A stretch of 64,000 nucleotides of DNA from Sphingomonas sp. TDK1 (GTDB lineage Bacteria > Pseudomonadota > Alphaproteobacteria > Sphingomonadales > Sphingomonadaceae): contig NZ_LXVY01000003.1 of the NCBI RefSeq assembly GCF_001650735.1, positions 1 through 64,000 of the forward strand, written 5' to 3'. The notes under the pieces are model-generated. The model had not been told where the DNA came from. It searched no databases and saw only the letters and a list, made by a program, of their open reading frames with translations. Within the stretch, counting starts at the first letter, position 1, and each line of letters starts with the position of its first letter. Below, piece after piece: positions 49,923 through 59,252 of the stretch. The position numbers and the translations under genes are program-made.

Positions 49923-52124
49923 TCAGAAGCGGTAGCTGATCGAGACGCTGCCGTTGCGTCCCGGCTGGGTGTAGGCGTCGGTGATGGTCGAGCTGGCGGC
50001 GAGGCCGCGCACGTCGTTCCACCAGGCATATTTCGTGTCGAACAGATTGAAGATGCCCGCGCGCAGGGTGAGCCCCGGGATCAACTGCACGAAGGCGGTG
50101 GCATCGACGATGGTGAAGGCATCGGGCCGGTAGCAGGCGGCGGCGCATACGCCGGTGGTGGCGCTCGCTTCCTTCCGGATGCTGTGCGTCACGATCAGCT
50201 GACCGCCGAAGCTTCCGTCCGGGGCGCGGTAGCCGAGCCCGCCGACCATCTTCGCCGGATCGACAGTCGCCAGTGACGCCTGGGCGCCGTTGCGGATCAC
50301 ATCGCCATCGGCATAGGCAAAGGCAAAGTTGGCGGTGAATCCGCGACCAAATCGCGCGTCAACACGCCCTTCGATCCCGTTCACCCGCGCCTTGTCGAGA
50401 TTGATGAACTGGTACACCGCGGGGTTGGCAGGGGTGAACGCGCCGCCAACCACTTCCTGCGAAATGAAGTTGTCGTAGTCGGCATGAAAGCCGGTCAACT
50501 GCACGCGCACGCCGCCGCCGCCGAAGCGGATGCCGCCTTCGACGCTGCGGCTTGTCTCGGGCTTAAGATTTGGGTTGGGCTCGGAGCGATAGCCAAAGGC
50601 GAGGTTCTGGAAAAACTGGTTCACTTGGGAGGGCTCGGGCGCCTTGAAGCCCTGTGCATAGTTGGCGAACAGGCTCACGTCGGGGCTCAGCGACCAGGTC
50701 GCGCCGATCTTGGGCGAGACGCGCGAACCGCTCTGGCGCGCCGAGTTGAACGTCGGCAGCGCTGCATCCTTCTTGGGGTCTAGCGAATAATGGTCGAAGC
50801 GCAGCGCCGGGAACAGCGTCACCGGCCCGACGCTGATCTCGTCTGACACAAACAGGCCCGCCAATGTGAAATCGGTGATCGGGAAGGCACGGGTGGGATA
50901 GGTCTCACCCGCCGGTGGTACGGTGCCGTCGCGGATGCCTTCCTGCCGGGTACGGCTTGCGTCCGCCCCGACGATCAGTCGGTGGCGGAGCGCGCCTGTC
51001 CCATAGTCCAAAACAATCTCGCCCGATCCACCGAACACGCGATTGTCGAAGGTGTTCAGCCGGGTACGATCGGCAAGCACGGTACGGTCCTCGGCGGAGA
51101 ACTGACGGTCCTTGGCCTGCTGCCAGTAGAGGCTGAGGCGGGCGCGCTGGATCTTGCCTTGGCCGTCCCAGATCCAGTCGAACGCGGCGCGCTTGCGCTT
51201 CGTGTTGTCGTTGGCGGTGGTACCGGCGACACTGGCGCTGACGCTGGTCAGCACGTTGCTGTCGAGACGATTGTCTAGATATTCTCCGGTCAGCCGCAGC
51301 TTGTGACCGGCGCCGGGCTCGTAGACGATCCGGCCCAGCAACGCGTTCGAATCGCCATCCTGCGGGTTGGCCTTGGTGCGCGCAGCCCCGCTGCCACCGA
51401 CGCGGCCCTTGTTCTTCAGCTCGGCGAAGTCGCGGCGGGTATAAGCGACCATCGCCGACCACGCACCGGACTTGCCCGCCAAAATGCCGGTCTCGGTCCA
51501 ATCCTGGTCAGACGACTGGTAACCCGCGCGCACGAGCCCCCCCACGGACTTGTCGCCTGCCAAGAAGTCGCCCGGATCGGCGGTGGTGAAACTGATCGCG
51601 CCAGCAAGGCCATCGCTGCCGTAAAGCGCCGATGCCGGACCGCGCAGGATCTCCACCGACTTTACCAAGCCGAGATCGACATAGTCGCCGCGCCCCACGC
51701 TCTGCGCGCCGAAGGTGAAGCCGTCGGGCACACGCACGCCGTCCACCTGGATCAGAACGCGATTGCCGCCGATGCCGCGAACGACAAAACCCTCATTCCC
51801 TGCGCGGCCGGTAGTGCCCGATGCCGCACCGAAACGTGCTGGTTGACGCGGCACGCTCACGCCGGGTTCGAAGCGAACCAGATCCTTGACGTCGCTGACA
51901 AGCTGGTCGGCCATCTTCTCGTCGGTGACGACTGTGACGTTCGCCGGCACCTTCTGCGTATCGGTGGCAAGGCGCGTTGCGGTGACCGTGATCGTGGACG
52001 GATCGAGCTTACCGTCTACCTCCGCCGCGACGGTGGTCTGACGCGCTTGAGCGAAGGCAGGCGCGGAAGCCACATAGGCAAAAAGGCTCGCCGCCCCGGT
52101 CAGGCGGACGATTGCATGATTCAC
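49923..52124 (-). CDS. TonB-dependent heme/hemoglobin-type receptor
   Basis: A 733-aa outer-membrane receptor of the hemoglobin/transferrin/lactoferrin receptor family. Signal peptide to about residue 25, TonB-box-like TITVTATR near 44, plug with VSDVKDLVRFEPGVSV, GNEGFVVRGIGGNRVLIQVDGVRVPDGF and VEILRGPASALYGSDGLAGAISF, and a barrel containing NYAQGFKAPEPSQVNQFF (the FRAP/NPNL-type region: SEPNPNLKPETSRS) and a terminal SVSISYRF. It takes up heme iron across the outer membrane. A possible repressor palindrome lies 25 bases upstream (52149-52165). It is the first gene of an operon with DUF6607. Confidence 0.9.
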   Translation of the reverse strand: MNHAIVRLTGAASLFAYVASAPAFAQARQTTVAAEVDGKLDPSTITVTATRLATDTQKVPANVTVVTDEKMADQLVSDVKDLVRFEPGVSVPRQPARFGAASGTTGRAGNEGFVVRGIGGNRVLIQVDGVRVPDGFTFGAQSVGRGDYVDLGLVKSVEILRGPASALYGSDGLAGAISFTTADPGDFLAGDKSVGGLVRAGYQSSDQDWTETGILAGKSGAWSAMVAYTRRDFAELKNKGRVGGSGAARTKANPQDGDSNALLGRIVYEPGAGHKLRLTGEYLDNRLDSNVLTSVSASVAGTTANDNTKRKRAAFDWIWDGQGKIQRARLSLYWQQAKDRQFSAEDRTVLADRTRLNTFDNRVFGGSGEIVLDYGTGALRHRLIVGADASRTRQEGIRDGTVPPAGETYPTRAFPITDFTLAGLFVSDEISVGPVTLFPALRFDHYSLDPKKDAALPTFNSARQSGSRVSPKIGATWSLSPDVSLFANYAQGFKAPEPSQVNQFFQNLAFGYRSEPNPNLKPETSRSVEGGIRFGGGGVRVQLTGFHADYDNFISQEVVGGAFTPANPAVYQFINLDKARVNGIEGRVDARFGRGFTANFAFAYADGDVIRNGAQASLATVDPAKMVGGLGYRAPDGSFGGQLIVTHSIRKEASATTGVCAAACYRPDAFTIVDATAFVQLIPGLTLRAGIFNLFDTKYAWWNDVRGLAASSTITDAYTQPGRNGSVSISYRF

Positions 52125-52543
52125 GAAAACTCCCCTTGTTTGATAATGCTACTGATTCGCAGTAGATATAGCTTGATTATATGGATCGTCAAACATCGCC
52201 GAAACGGTCGTTCGGTCAGCTTGAGGCCTGGATCCGGCTGGGATTGGGAATACGGCAGTGAAGCCCGCAGGAAGTTTGTGGCACGACCGAGCCTCACCGG
52301 CGTTGGTGGTAGATCTCGTTTCGGTCGAAGGACGCCGGGCGCGCGGATGGTACAAACGGCTCCGGGGTGCATCCCGCAGCGAACGTCAGCGAGCCTGCAA
52401 TCGCCGTGGCCTGTAAGAGGCGATCCTGGCCGGTCCGCCGACCGTGATAGCCGCACCGAGCGACCTCCGCAGCAACCGCGCCGTCCGGCAGGGAGCCTGC
52501 GCGGCCCTGGGACGGGCGTGCTGCCTCCGCCGCGATCCCCCGA
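52125..52543. other. Upstream region of the heme receptor gene
   Basis: A 419-base gap. The left 60 bases hold the receptor promoter (TATAAT on the minus strand at 52181-52176) and the palindrome listed separately. The remaining 340 bases have several short open frames on both strands but none with a ribosome site and a recognisable motif. Confidence 0.4.
52149..52165 (-). promoter_or_regulatory. Inverted repeat at the heme receptor promoter, candidate iron-responsive operator
   Basis: CTACTG-ATTCG-CAGTAG is an exact 6-bp-arm inverted repeat lying just downstream of a TATAAT box and 25 bases before the start codon, preceded by GATAAT. Position fits a repressor site over the transcript start; Fur is the obvious candidate, but the match to a classical Fur box is partial. 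Confidence 0.45.
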
Positions 52544-54067
52544 TCAGCGTGGGAGCGTCCGCGCGAGCCATCTGGCGGCGGCGTCGGGGGTCTGCTTGTC
52601 GGTGTCGCGGTCGACCATATAGTTGGCCTCGCGCATCCGCTCGACCGGAATGGCGCCGATCAGCGGTCGCAAGGCAGCCTGGAAATGCTGGTCACCGGAA
52701 CGCCCCGGCGAAACCAGCAGGATCGCATCATAGCCGGGAATCGCGCCCTTCGGATCCTTGAGGACGGTGAGGTGCTGCGCGGCGATGCGGCCATCGGAGG
52801 AAAAGGCCGGGATCACGTCTGCCGCGCCGCTGGTCAGCGCCCGGTACATGAAGGTCGGTTGATAGGGATGCGCCTCGGCGAAGCGGAGGCCATAGGCTGC
52901 CTGTACGGCCTTCCATTCGGAGCGTTCGAGAAACTCGATGTCGGTCGCCAGCTTCAGCGAAGGCGCCACCCGGGCAAGATCGGCGATGGTGGCGATGCCG
53001 CGCCGCTTCGCATCGTCGCCGCGCATCACGAACGCATAGGCATTTTCGAACCCAAGCGTTCCCAGCAGCGTGACGTCGTTCGTCCGCTTTGCCCAGTTCG
53101 CCACGCCGCGAACCATGGCAGCGCGCGACGGCACGTCGGTGCGGCGCATCTGGTTGGTCCAGATCGTGCCCGAGTAATCGACATAGACGTCGATCGCATT
53201 GCTCGTGAGCGCGCCATAGGCGACGCCCGAGCCGAGCCCCTCGCGATACCGCACCTGATACCCCGCCGCTTCCAGCCGCGCGCCGATGAGACGGGCGAGG
53301 ATATATTGCTCCGAAAAGCCCTTGGCCCCGATCGTCACCGTGCCGCGCGGTGCCGGCCAGGCAGGGGCGAGTGCCGCCAGCGCGCCGGCGGCTAGCAGGC
53401 CGAGGCTCAGCCACACCACGCCGCGTCGCCGGCGCCCGATGCCCCATTCCGCCAGCCCGAGCAGCGCATCGACCGCCAGGGCGAGCGCCGCGGCCGCGAG
53501 GCAGCCGACCAGCACCAGCGTCCAGTTCTGGGTCTGGAGCCCGGCGAAGATCAGATCGCCAAGGCTCGGCTGGCCGACCGTGGTCGAGAGTGTCGCCGCG
53601 CCGATCGTCCAGACGGCGGCGGTGCGGATCCCCGCCATCACCACGGGTGCGACCAGCGGCGCCTCGACGATGCGCAGCCTCTGCCAGCGCGTCATGCCCA
53701 CGCCGTCCGCTGCCTCGCGCACCGCCGGATCCAGCGTGACGAGACCGGTGACGGCATTCCGCAGGATCGGCAGCAGCGCGTAGAGCGTGAGCGCCAGCAG
53801 CGACGGGAGGAACCCTAGCGCCGGTATCCCGCCGCCCACCAGCGCCGACAGCGAGAGCAGCAGCGGGTAGAATAATGCGAGCAGCGCGAGGCTGGGAATG
53901 GTCTGGATCAGGCTGGCGAGCCCGAGCGCCACCCGCGCGACACCGCGGTGCCGTGCCGACAGCACCGCGAGCGGCAGGCTGACCGCGATGCCGAGCAGCA
54001 GCGCGGCAAAGGCGAGCAACAGATGCTGCGCCAGCAATTCGGGCACACGGGCGAAGGCAGCCGTCAT
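52544..54067 (-). CDS. Osmoprotectant ABC transporter: permease fused to substrate-binding domain
   Basis: A 507-aa inner-membrane protein of the OpuC/ProW-YehZ type. The N-terminal half (about residues 1-235) is a permease with six or more helices and the EAA-like loop AVREAADGVGMTRWQRLRIVEAPLVAPVVMAG. The C-terminal half (about 240-507) is a periplasmic binding domain of the glycine betaine/choline type: TIGAKGFSEQYILARLIGARLEAAGY, DVYVDYSGTIWTNQ and an aromatic-lined pocket. Fusion of the two is known in this family. It overlaps the ATPase gene's stop by 4 bases. Ligands may be betaine, choline or, as found for related systems, ergothioneine. Confidence 0.9.
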   Translation of the reverse strand: MTAAFARVPELLAQHLLLAFAALLLGIAVSLPLAVLSARHRGVARVALGLASLIQTIPSLALLALFYPLLLSLSALVGGGIPALGFLPSLLALTLYALLPILRNAVTGLVTLDPAVREAADGVGMTRWQRLRIVEAPLVAPVVMAGIRTAAVWTIGAATLSTTVGQPSLGDLIFAGLQTQNWTLVLVGCLAAAALALAVDALLGLAEWGIGRRRRGVVWLSLGLLAAGALAALAPAWPAPRGTVTIGAKGFSEQYILARLIGARLEAAGYQVRYREGLGSGVAYGALTSNAIDVYVDYSGTIWTNQMRRTDVPSRAAMVRGVANWAKRTNDVTLLGTLGFENAYAFVMRGDDAKRRGIATIADLARVAPSLKLATDIEFLERSEWKAVQAAYGLRFAEAHPYQPTFMYRALTSGAADVIPAFSSDGRIAAQHLTVLKDPKGAIPGYDAILLVSPGRSGDQHFQAALRPLIGAIPVERMREANYMVDRDTDKQTPDAAARWLARTLPR

Positions 54068-54831
54068 CGGGCGAGCGCCGCCAGCCGCTCGGCCTGTTCG
54101 CGCGGCACCGCCACCAGCGCGTCGGCGGCCGGGCCGCCCTCGCCGGCGAGCAACGCGCGCGGGGTGGCGTCGCCGACGAGCTTTCCACCCTCCATCACCA
54201 GAATGCGATCGGCGAGCAGCAGCGCTTCGGCCATGTCATGGGTGACGAGAATGGTGGTGAGGCCCATCGTTTCGTGCAGCGCGCGGATCGCCTTGCCCAG
54301 CGCGTCGCGGGTGACCGGATCGAGCGCGCCGAACGGCTCGTCCATCAGCAGAAGCTTCGGGCTGGTGGCGAGCGCGCGGGCGACACCGACGCGCTGGCGC
54401 TGGCCGCCCGACAGGGCATCCGGCATGCGCTGGGCCATGGATTCCGGCAGGTCGACCAGACGAAGCAGCTCGGCAGTGCGCGCATCCCGGTCGCGCAGCC
54501 CCGCCAGCCGCAGCCCGATCGCGACATTCTCGCCGACCGTCAGGTGCGGGAACAGGCCGACATTCTGGAAGACATAGCCGATGCGGCGGCGGAGCAGGGG
54601 GGCGGGCTCGGCATCGACCGGAACGCCATCGATGGTAACACGGCCCTCGCTCGGCGCGATCAGCCGGTTGATCATCTTCAGCAGGGTCGACTTGCCCGAT
54701 CCCGAGGCGCCCACCAGCGCAACGAAGCTGCCGCCCGTGATGGTCAACGATATGTCGTCGACCGCCCGCACGCCCCGCGCGTAGGATTTGCCGACGCCTT
54801 CAAGGGCAACGCTGCGCAAGGGATCCGGCAT
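54064..54831 (-). CDS. Osmoprotectant-type ABC transporter ATPase
   Basis: A 255-aa ABC ATPase. Walker A GASGSGKST (about residues 41-49), Q-loop YVFQNVGLFPHLTV, signature LSGGQRQRVGVARAL, Walker B LLLMDEPFGALDP, H-loop ILVTHDM. It resembles OpuCA/ProV but ends without the CBS regulatory domains of the long forms. The ATG at 54831 is chosen; the open frame reaches 54987 but the extra residues are not family-like. Its stop overlaps the start of the fused permease/binding protein by 4 bases (ATGA), forming a two-gene transporter. Confidence 0.92.
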   Translation of the reverse strand: MPDPLRSVALEGVGKSYARGVRAVDDISLTITGGSFVALVGASGSGKSTLLKMINRLIAPSEGRVTIDGVPVDAEPAPLLRRRIGYVFQNVGLFPHLTVGENVAIGLRLAGLRDRDARTAELLRLVDLPESMAQRMPDALSGGQRQRVGVARALATSPKLLLMDEPFGALDPVTRDALGKAIRALHETMGLTTILVTHDMAEALLLADRILVMEGGKLVGDATPRALLAGEGGPAADALVAVPREQAERLAALAR

Positions 54832-54863
54832 CCGCGCGGTTGTGCGGAATGTTGCGGCAAAGG

Positions 54864-56948
54864 TCAAAGGTGGTGCGCGTCCGGCTCCGAGCTCTCGAGA
54901 TGTGGGATGGCCAGAACGAAGCGCGCGCCGCGGTCCAGCGCCCTCGCACGGATGGTGCCGCCATGCGATTCCGCGATCGAGCGGCATACCGCCAGGCCGA
55001 TGCCCATGCCGCTGGGCTTGGTGGTATAGAAGGAATCGAACAGCCGATCCGCATCGTCGGGCGCGAAGCCGGGCCCGGTATCATCGACCGTCAGCGTCAC
55101 GAAATCGCCTTCGCGGGCGGTGACGATCTCGATCCGGCGTTCGGCGGCCGGAATATCCTGCAAGGCCTGGATCGCGTTCAGCACGAGATTCACGACCACC
55201 TGTTGCAGCTGGACCCGGTCGCCCGAGGCGCGCGGCAGGTTCGAATCGAGCCGCAGCTCGAGATGGACCTGGCCCTGCTTCAGTTCGTAGCGGACAAAGG
55301 GCAGGGCTTCGGACACCATCGAATGCAGTGACAGCGGTTCGCGTTCGGGTGCGATCGGGGCGACTACCGATCGGATGCGGGCGACGATGTCGGCGGCGCG
55401 CCGCGCGGCCCCCAGGCTGCGATCCGCCAGCGAGCGGAGCAGCGGCAGCTTGGGCTCGTCGCGGTCCAGCGTGCGGATCGCGGTGCCCGCATTGGTGATG
55501 ATCGCCGACAGCGGCTGGTTTATCTCGTGCGCGACCGATGCGACCAGCTCGCCCAGCGTGGCGATGCGGGAGGCATGGGCGAACTCCGTGCGCAGCACTT
55601 CCAGCCGTTGCTGTGCCTCCAGCCGCTCGCTGATGTCGATGACCCCGCAGAGGACCGGGCGATCGGGCCGGCGTTCGGGATCGGCCCAGAGCGTGATGTT
55701 CACGTCGATCTCGCGCCCGTCCGGTCGCCGGAAGCGATGGTCCTGCGGCGCGATCGTGCGCCGATGAAGGCGGCCGTTCACGGCATGGGCGACAATGGGC
55801 CAGGTATGGGGCGGCCAAAGCCAGCCTACGCCCTGCGGCTTGATATCTTCGGGCGCGAGGCCGAAAATCTCCATCGCGCGCTGGTTGATGGCGCCGACCC
55901 GCATGGCATCGACTATTTCCTGCATCCGCACCGGGTCGCCCAGCAACAGGCTTTCCAAATCGACCACGCCGTCGTCGCGGTAGCGCGCGATCAGCGGGTC
56001 CGCCTTGGAGAAATCATATTCGAGCAAGCCGATCGACATCGCGTCGAACAGCCGTCGGAACTTCTCCTCGCTGCGCTTGAGTTCGGCAAAGGCGTTCTTC
56101 TGGTCGCGCACGTCGACGATACCGACGATCATAACGCCCCGCTTGGCGCTTTCGGGGGACCATGCGACGGTGAACAGCGTGTCGATCAGCGCACCGTCCA
56201 GCGCGCGAAGCCGCGTTTCGCAGACATAGTGCGGCTTCTTTTCCATCACGGCGATCAGCGCGCCGACATAATCCGGGATGCTCTCGTCCGGCCAGAGACG
56301 GCTGCTCCGCATGCCGGTGAGGTCGGCAACCTCGGTGGCGCCGAACAGCTTCACCGCAGCGGCGTTGACGTCGACCACATCTTCCAGATCCATCAGCGCG
56401 CGAACGCGGGCGGGATCTTCCAGCAGATAGGCGCGCAGGTCGGTCACGCCGCTGTCGCGCACGCGCTTCAGCGCATCGCCCACCTTGCGGAAGTCGGTCT
56501 CGAAAAAGCTGACGGCCAGCGCCTGGAACAGGTTCTCGTAGCGATAGGTCGCGCCGCGAACTTCCCGCCGAAGACGCTCCAGTTCGGGCGCGGCGCGGCT
56601 GGTCTCGATGATCTCGCGCAGTGTCCCGTCGCCGTCCCGAACGGCTGCCCAGCGCAGCTGGACGAGAGCCGGACCGTCGACCGTCCGCCGGACGACATCG
56701 CCGACCCAGTTGTCCGACGCGTCCAGGCGAAGGTCCCAATCTTCGCTGCGGTCTTCCAGCAGCACGGCGAAGGCCTGGCCCAGTGCGGCGGCTCGGCTCG
56801 CACCGTAGAGCCGCTGGGCTGCGCGATTCCAGCCAAGGATCCGGCCCTGCGGATCGAAACGGGCGACACTTTCGTTCAGCAGCTCGTACGGGTCGGATAG
56901 ACCGGTTGCCGAGGCGAAATTGCCAGCCGGCGAGACCGATCCCTCCAT
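54864..56948 (-). CDS. Multi-PAS sensor histidine kinase
   Basis: A 694-aa soluble histidine kinase without membrane helices. It has a first PAS domain (about 15-110), two related sensor modules in tandem (near 149-270 and 309-420, each starting with a [E]xDF-x-K pattern, then GVxDLxxxLLxDPxR), a PAS/PAC segment up to about 450, the phosphoacceptor helix LGELVASVAHEINQPLSAII (His in AHEINQPL, the FixL/DctB class), and the ATPase domain with NLVLNAIQAL (N box), DDTGPGFAP (G1) and GMGIGLAVCRSI (G2). It lies 32 bases upstream of the transporter ATPase gene on the same strand and is divergent from a receiver-only regulator, its likely partner. ATG 56948 is chosen; GTG 56966 is possible. Confidence 0.9.
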   Translation of the reverse strand: MEGSVSPAGNFASATGLSDPYELLNESVARFDPQGRILGWNRAAQRLYGASRAAALGQAFAVLLEDRSEDWDLRLDASDNWVGDVVRRTVDGPALVQLRWAAVRDGDGTLREIIETSRAAPELERLRREVRGATYRYENLFQALAVSFFETDFRKVGDALKRVRDSGVTDLRAYLLEDPARVRALMDLEDVVDVNAAAVKLFGATEVADLTGMRSSRLWPDESIPDYVGALIAVMEKKPHYVCETRLRALDGALIDTLFTVAWSPESAKRGVMIVGIVDVRDQKNAFAELKRSEEKFRRLFDAMSIGLLEYDFSKADPLIARYRDDGVVDLESLLLGDPVRMQEIVDAMRVGAINQRAMEIFGLAPEDIKPQGVGWLWPPHTWPIVAHAVNGRLHRRTIAPQDHRFRRPDGREIDVNITLWADPERRPDRPVLCGVIDISERLEAQQRLEVLRTEFAHASRIATLGELVASVAHEINQPLSAIITNAGTAIRTLDRDEPKLPLLRSLADRSLGAARRAADIVARIRSVVAPIAPEREPLSLHSMVSEALPFVRYELKQGQVHLELRLDSNLPRASGDRVQLQQVVVNLVLNAIQALQDIPAAERRIEIVTAREGDFVTLTVDDTGPGFAPDDADRLFDSFYTTKPSGMGIGLAVCRSIAESHGGTIRARALDRGARFVLAIPHLESSEPDAHHL

Positions 56949-57141
56949 GACATCATGTTTCTTCACCGTAGGAACGAATCCGGGAACGCAGGGCGCCAAT
57001 GCCGCTACACTGGTTTAGCCTCGACTGTCGCAAAAGCCTACCCTTCGTTCAGGCATGGCGCCCCTACCGCGGTATGCTTGTGTCGATATGGAGGCGCCTT
57101 CACAGTTGCGGACGGAATAGTCGCGACGGAGGATTGCTGGC

Positions 57142-57504
57142 GTGAGCGTCCAATCGCTCGTGGCTGTGGTGGATGATGACGAGGATGTGCGGCTCTCGCT
57201 CGAGATGCTCGTGGACAGTGCCGGGCATGCGGCGGTGCTGTTCGAATCCGCGGATGCGCTGCTTGCGCGCGACGATCTCTCCGGCTTCGATTGTTTCATC
57301 AGCGACGTACAGATGCCCGGCACCGACGGCATCCAGCTGGCGCGCCGGTTGCGCGCGGCCGGATGGGCGCCGGTGATCCTCATCACCGCCTTTGCCAGCG
57401 AGGATGTGGAGCGACGTGCGCTGGAAGCCGGGGCCTCCCGGTTCCTCGCCAAGCCGTTCGACCCGGACGCGCTGTATGACGAGCTGCACAGCCTGCTTGG
57501 GTAA
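57142..57504 (+). CDS. Single-domain response regulator (FixJ-type receiver)
   Basis: A 120-aa CheY-like receiver without an output domain. The acidic pocket is VVDDDEDVR, the phosphoacceptor Asp is in DCFISDVQMPGTDG, and the conserved Thr and Lys are in LITAFASED and RFLAKPFDPDAL. The sequence is closest to receivers of the FixJ group. The GTG at 57142 has GGAGG 10 bases upstream. It is divergent from the histidine kinase gene (193 bases between start codons). With no DNA-binding domain it must act by protein contact or as a phosphate sink. Confidence 0.9.
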   Translation: MSVQSLVAVVDDDEDVRLSLEMLVDSAGHAAVLFESADALLARDDLSGFDCFISDVQMPGTDGIQLARRLRAAGWAPVILITAFASEDVERRALEAGASRFLAKPFDPDALYDELHSLLG

Positions 57505-57511
57505 CGGCGGG

Positions 57512-57539
57512 GCAGGGCGCGGCGCGATCCGCGCCCTGC
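57512..57539. terminator. Bidirectional hairpin between response regulator and GMC genes
   Basis: A perfect 11-bp stem (57512-57522 with 57529-57539) and 6-base loop sit between two convergent stop codons. No T-run follows, yet the position and stem strength favour transcript termination in both directions. Confidence 0.5.
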
Positions 57540-57546
57540 TGCCGGT

Positions 57547-59220
57547 TCAGCCGCGGAGCTGCTTCACCGCATGATCGGCGGCGCGCATCGTCAGCGCCAT
57601 GAAGGTCAGCGACGGATTGACGCAGGAGACGGAAGCCATCTGCGCGCCATCGGTGACATAGAGGTTCGACGCGTCATGCGCCTGACTGAAGCCGTTCAGC
57701 ACCGAATTGCGCGGATCGGCACCCATGCGCGCGCCACCCATTTCGTGGATGGCATCGCCGGGGACGTGCTCGCCCTCGTTGCTCGTAACATTCTGCAGGC
57801 CCGCGGCGCGGAGCATCGCTTCGCCCTGGACCTTGGCGTCGGCGATGAGCTTCAGCTCGTTTTCGCGGAAGGTGACGTCGAAGCGCATCAGCGGCACCCC
57901 GAAGCGATCGACCTTGCTGGGGTGCAGCGAAACGCGATTGTCCTTGTACGGCAGGCACTCGCCGAACGCGCCCATGCTGAAGCGCCAGGGGCCATAGCGG
58001 CGCATCCCGTGCTTCATCTCGGCACCGAAGCCCACCGGCGCCGCCGGCACGCGCCAGGCACTGCCCTGATAGCCATAGCCGCGCTTGAAGCCCACGCCTT
58101 CCTCGCCGCCGATGTTGCGGAAGCGGGGAATGTAGACGCCGCCCGGCCGCCGGCCATATTCGATGAAGTCGGTCATGCCCGGAATCTCCCCGTCGATGCC
58201 GACGCGGAAGATATGGTCCATGACATAGCGGCCTAATGTTCCGCTGCTGTCGAAATGGCTGCGCTCGCTGCCCGCCGGACGCGAGTTGAGCAGGATCTGG
58301 TTCGATCCCATCGCCGAGGCGCAGAGGAAGACGAGGTCGGCATTCACCACCTGCGCCTGCCCGCTCTTGGCATCGACGTAACGGACGCCGGTGACGCGCT
58401 TCTTGGTCGCGTCATATTCGAGGTTGGTCACGACCGCGTCCGACTGGAGCGTGAGCTTGCCCGTGGCACGCGCGGCGGGGAGCGTGACGGCCTGGGTCGA
58501 GAAATAAGCTCCGAACGAGCAACCATTGCCGCACTGGTTGCGGAACTGGCATTTGGTGCGGCCCTGGTCCGGCTTGTCCTCGGTCATGTTGGACAGGCGC
58601 GTGTTGATCAGCTTGCGGCCGGGGAACTTGGATTCCAGCCGTTCCTTCAGCCACTTCTCGGCGATGTTCATCGGCATCGGCGGCTGGAAGTTGCTGTCCG
58701 GCAGATAGGGGAGGTTCTCGCGCGAGCCCGAGACGCCGATATAGTCCTCGACCTTGGCGTACCAGGGTGCGAGGTCGTCATAGCCGATCGGCCAGGCGCC
58801 ATCGATGCCCTCGCGCTTGTTCGCCTCGAAATCCTCGGGGCTCCAGCGGAAGCTCCACCGTCCCCAGATCAGCGACTTGCCGCCGACGGCACCGGGGCGG
58901 ATCCAGTAGAATTTGCTTCCCTCGTCATAGGCATAGGGGTTCAGCCGGTCGTTATTGTAGAAGCCCATGTTGCTGGGCTGCACGTAACCGCGCTTGGCGA
59001 TGAAATAATCGCTCTCCTGCAGCGGCTTGGGCATGATGTTGCGGGCGGGCACGTCGAATGCGGGCTTGCCGTCATACGGATAGCCCTCGCCATGCTCGAC
59101 CATGCGGCCGCGATCGAGCATCAGCACGCGCAGCCCCTTCTCGGTCAGTTCCTTGGCGGCAAAGCCGCCGCTCACGCCGGAGCCGATGACGATCGCATCG
59201 AACCTGTTGGTAGCAGCCAT
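57547..59220 (-). CDS. GMC oxidoreductase, glycoside/alcohol dehydrogenase large subunit
   Basis: A 557-aa FAD-dependent dehydrogenase of the GMC superfamily. The FAD motif is IVIGSGVSGGFAAKEL (residues 11-26); WIRPGAVGGKSLIWGR contains the second FAD motif; CQFRNQCGNGCSFGAY carries a cysteine cluster, as in gluconate-dehydrogenase-like large subunits; the C-terminal active-site region is DAIHEMGGARMG and VNPSLTFMALTMRAADH. It has no signal peptide and would ride the Tat pathway bound to the subunit-3 protein encoded at 60095-60658. The nearby cytochrome c would take its electrons. This is the setup of glucoside 3-dehydrogenases, which make 3-keto-glycosides. It is the last gene of the operon. 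Confidence 0.88.
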   Translation of the reverse strand: MAATNRFDAIVIGSGVSGGFAAKELTEKGLRVLMLDRGRMVEHGEGYPYDGKPAFDVPARNIMPKPLQESDYFIAKRGYVQPSNMGFYNNDRLNPYAYDEGSKFYWIRPGAVGGKSLIWGRWSFRWSPEDFEANKREGIDGAWPIGYDDLAPWYAKVEDYIGVSGSRENLPYLPDSNFQPPMPMNIAEKWLKERLESKFPGRKLINTRLSNMTEDKPDQGRTKCQFRNQCGNGCSFGAYFSTQAVTLPAARATGKLTLQSDAVVTNLEYDATKKRVTGVRYVDAKSGQAQVVNADLVFLCASAMGSNQILLNSRPAGSERSHFDSSGTLGRYVMDHIFRVGIDGEIPGMTDFIEYGRRPGGVYIPRFRNIGGEEGVGFKRGYGYQGSAWRVPAAPVGFGAEMKHGMRRYGPWRFSMGAFGECLPYKDNRVSLHPSKVDRFGVPLMRFDVTFRENELKLIADAKVQGEAMLRAAGLQNVTSNEGEHVPGDAIHEMGGARMGADPRNSVLNGFSQAHDASNLYVTDGAQMASVSCVNPSLTFMALTMRAADHAVKQLRG

Positions 59221-59252
59221 TTCGTTTCCCTCTCCCAGGGAGTGTTGTCTGG

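Noticed and set aside
52181..52450. Divergent regulator gene opposite the heme receptor
   Set aside because: A frame starting ATG 52181 (MDRQTSPKRSFGQLEAW) stops after 26 codons and neighbouring frames have no regulator motif.
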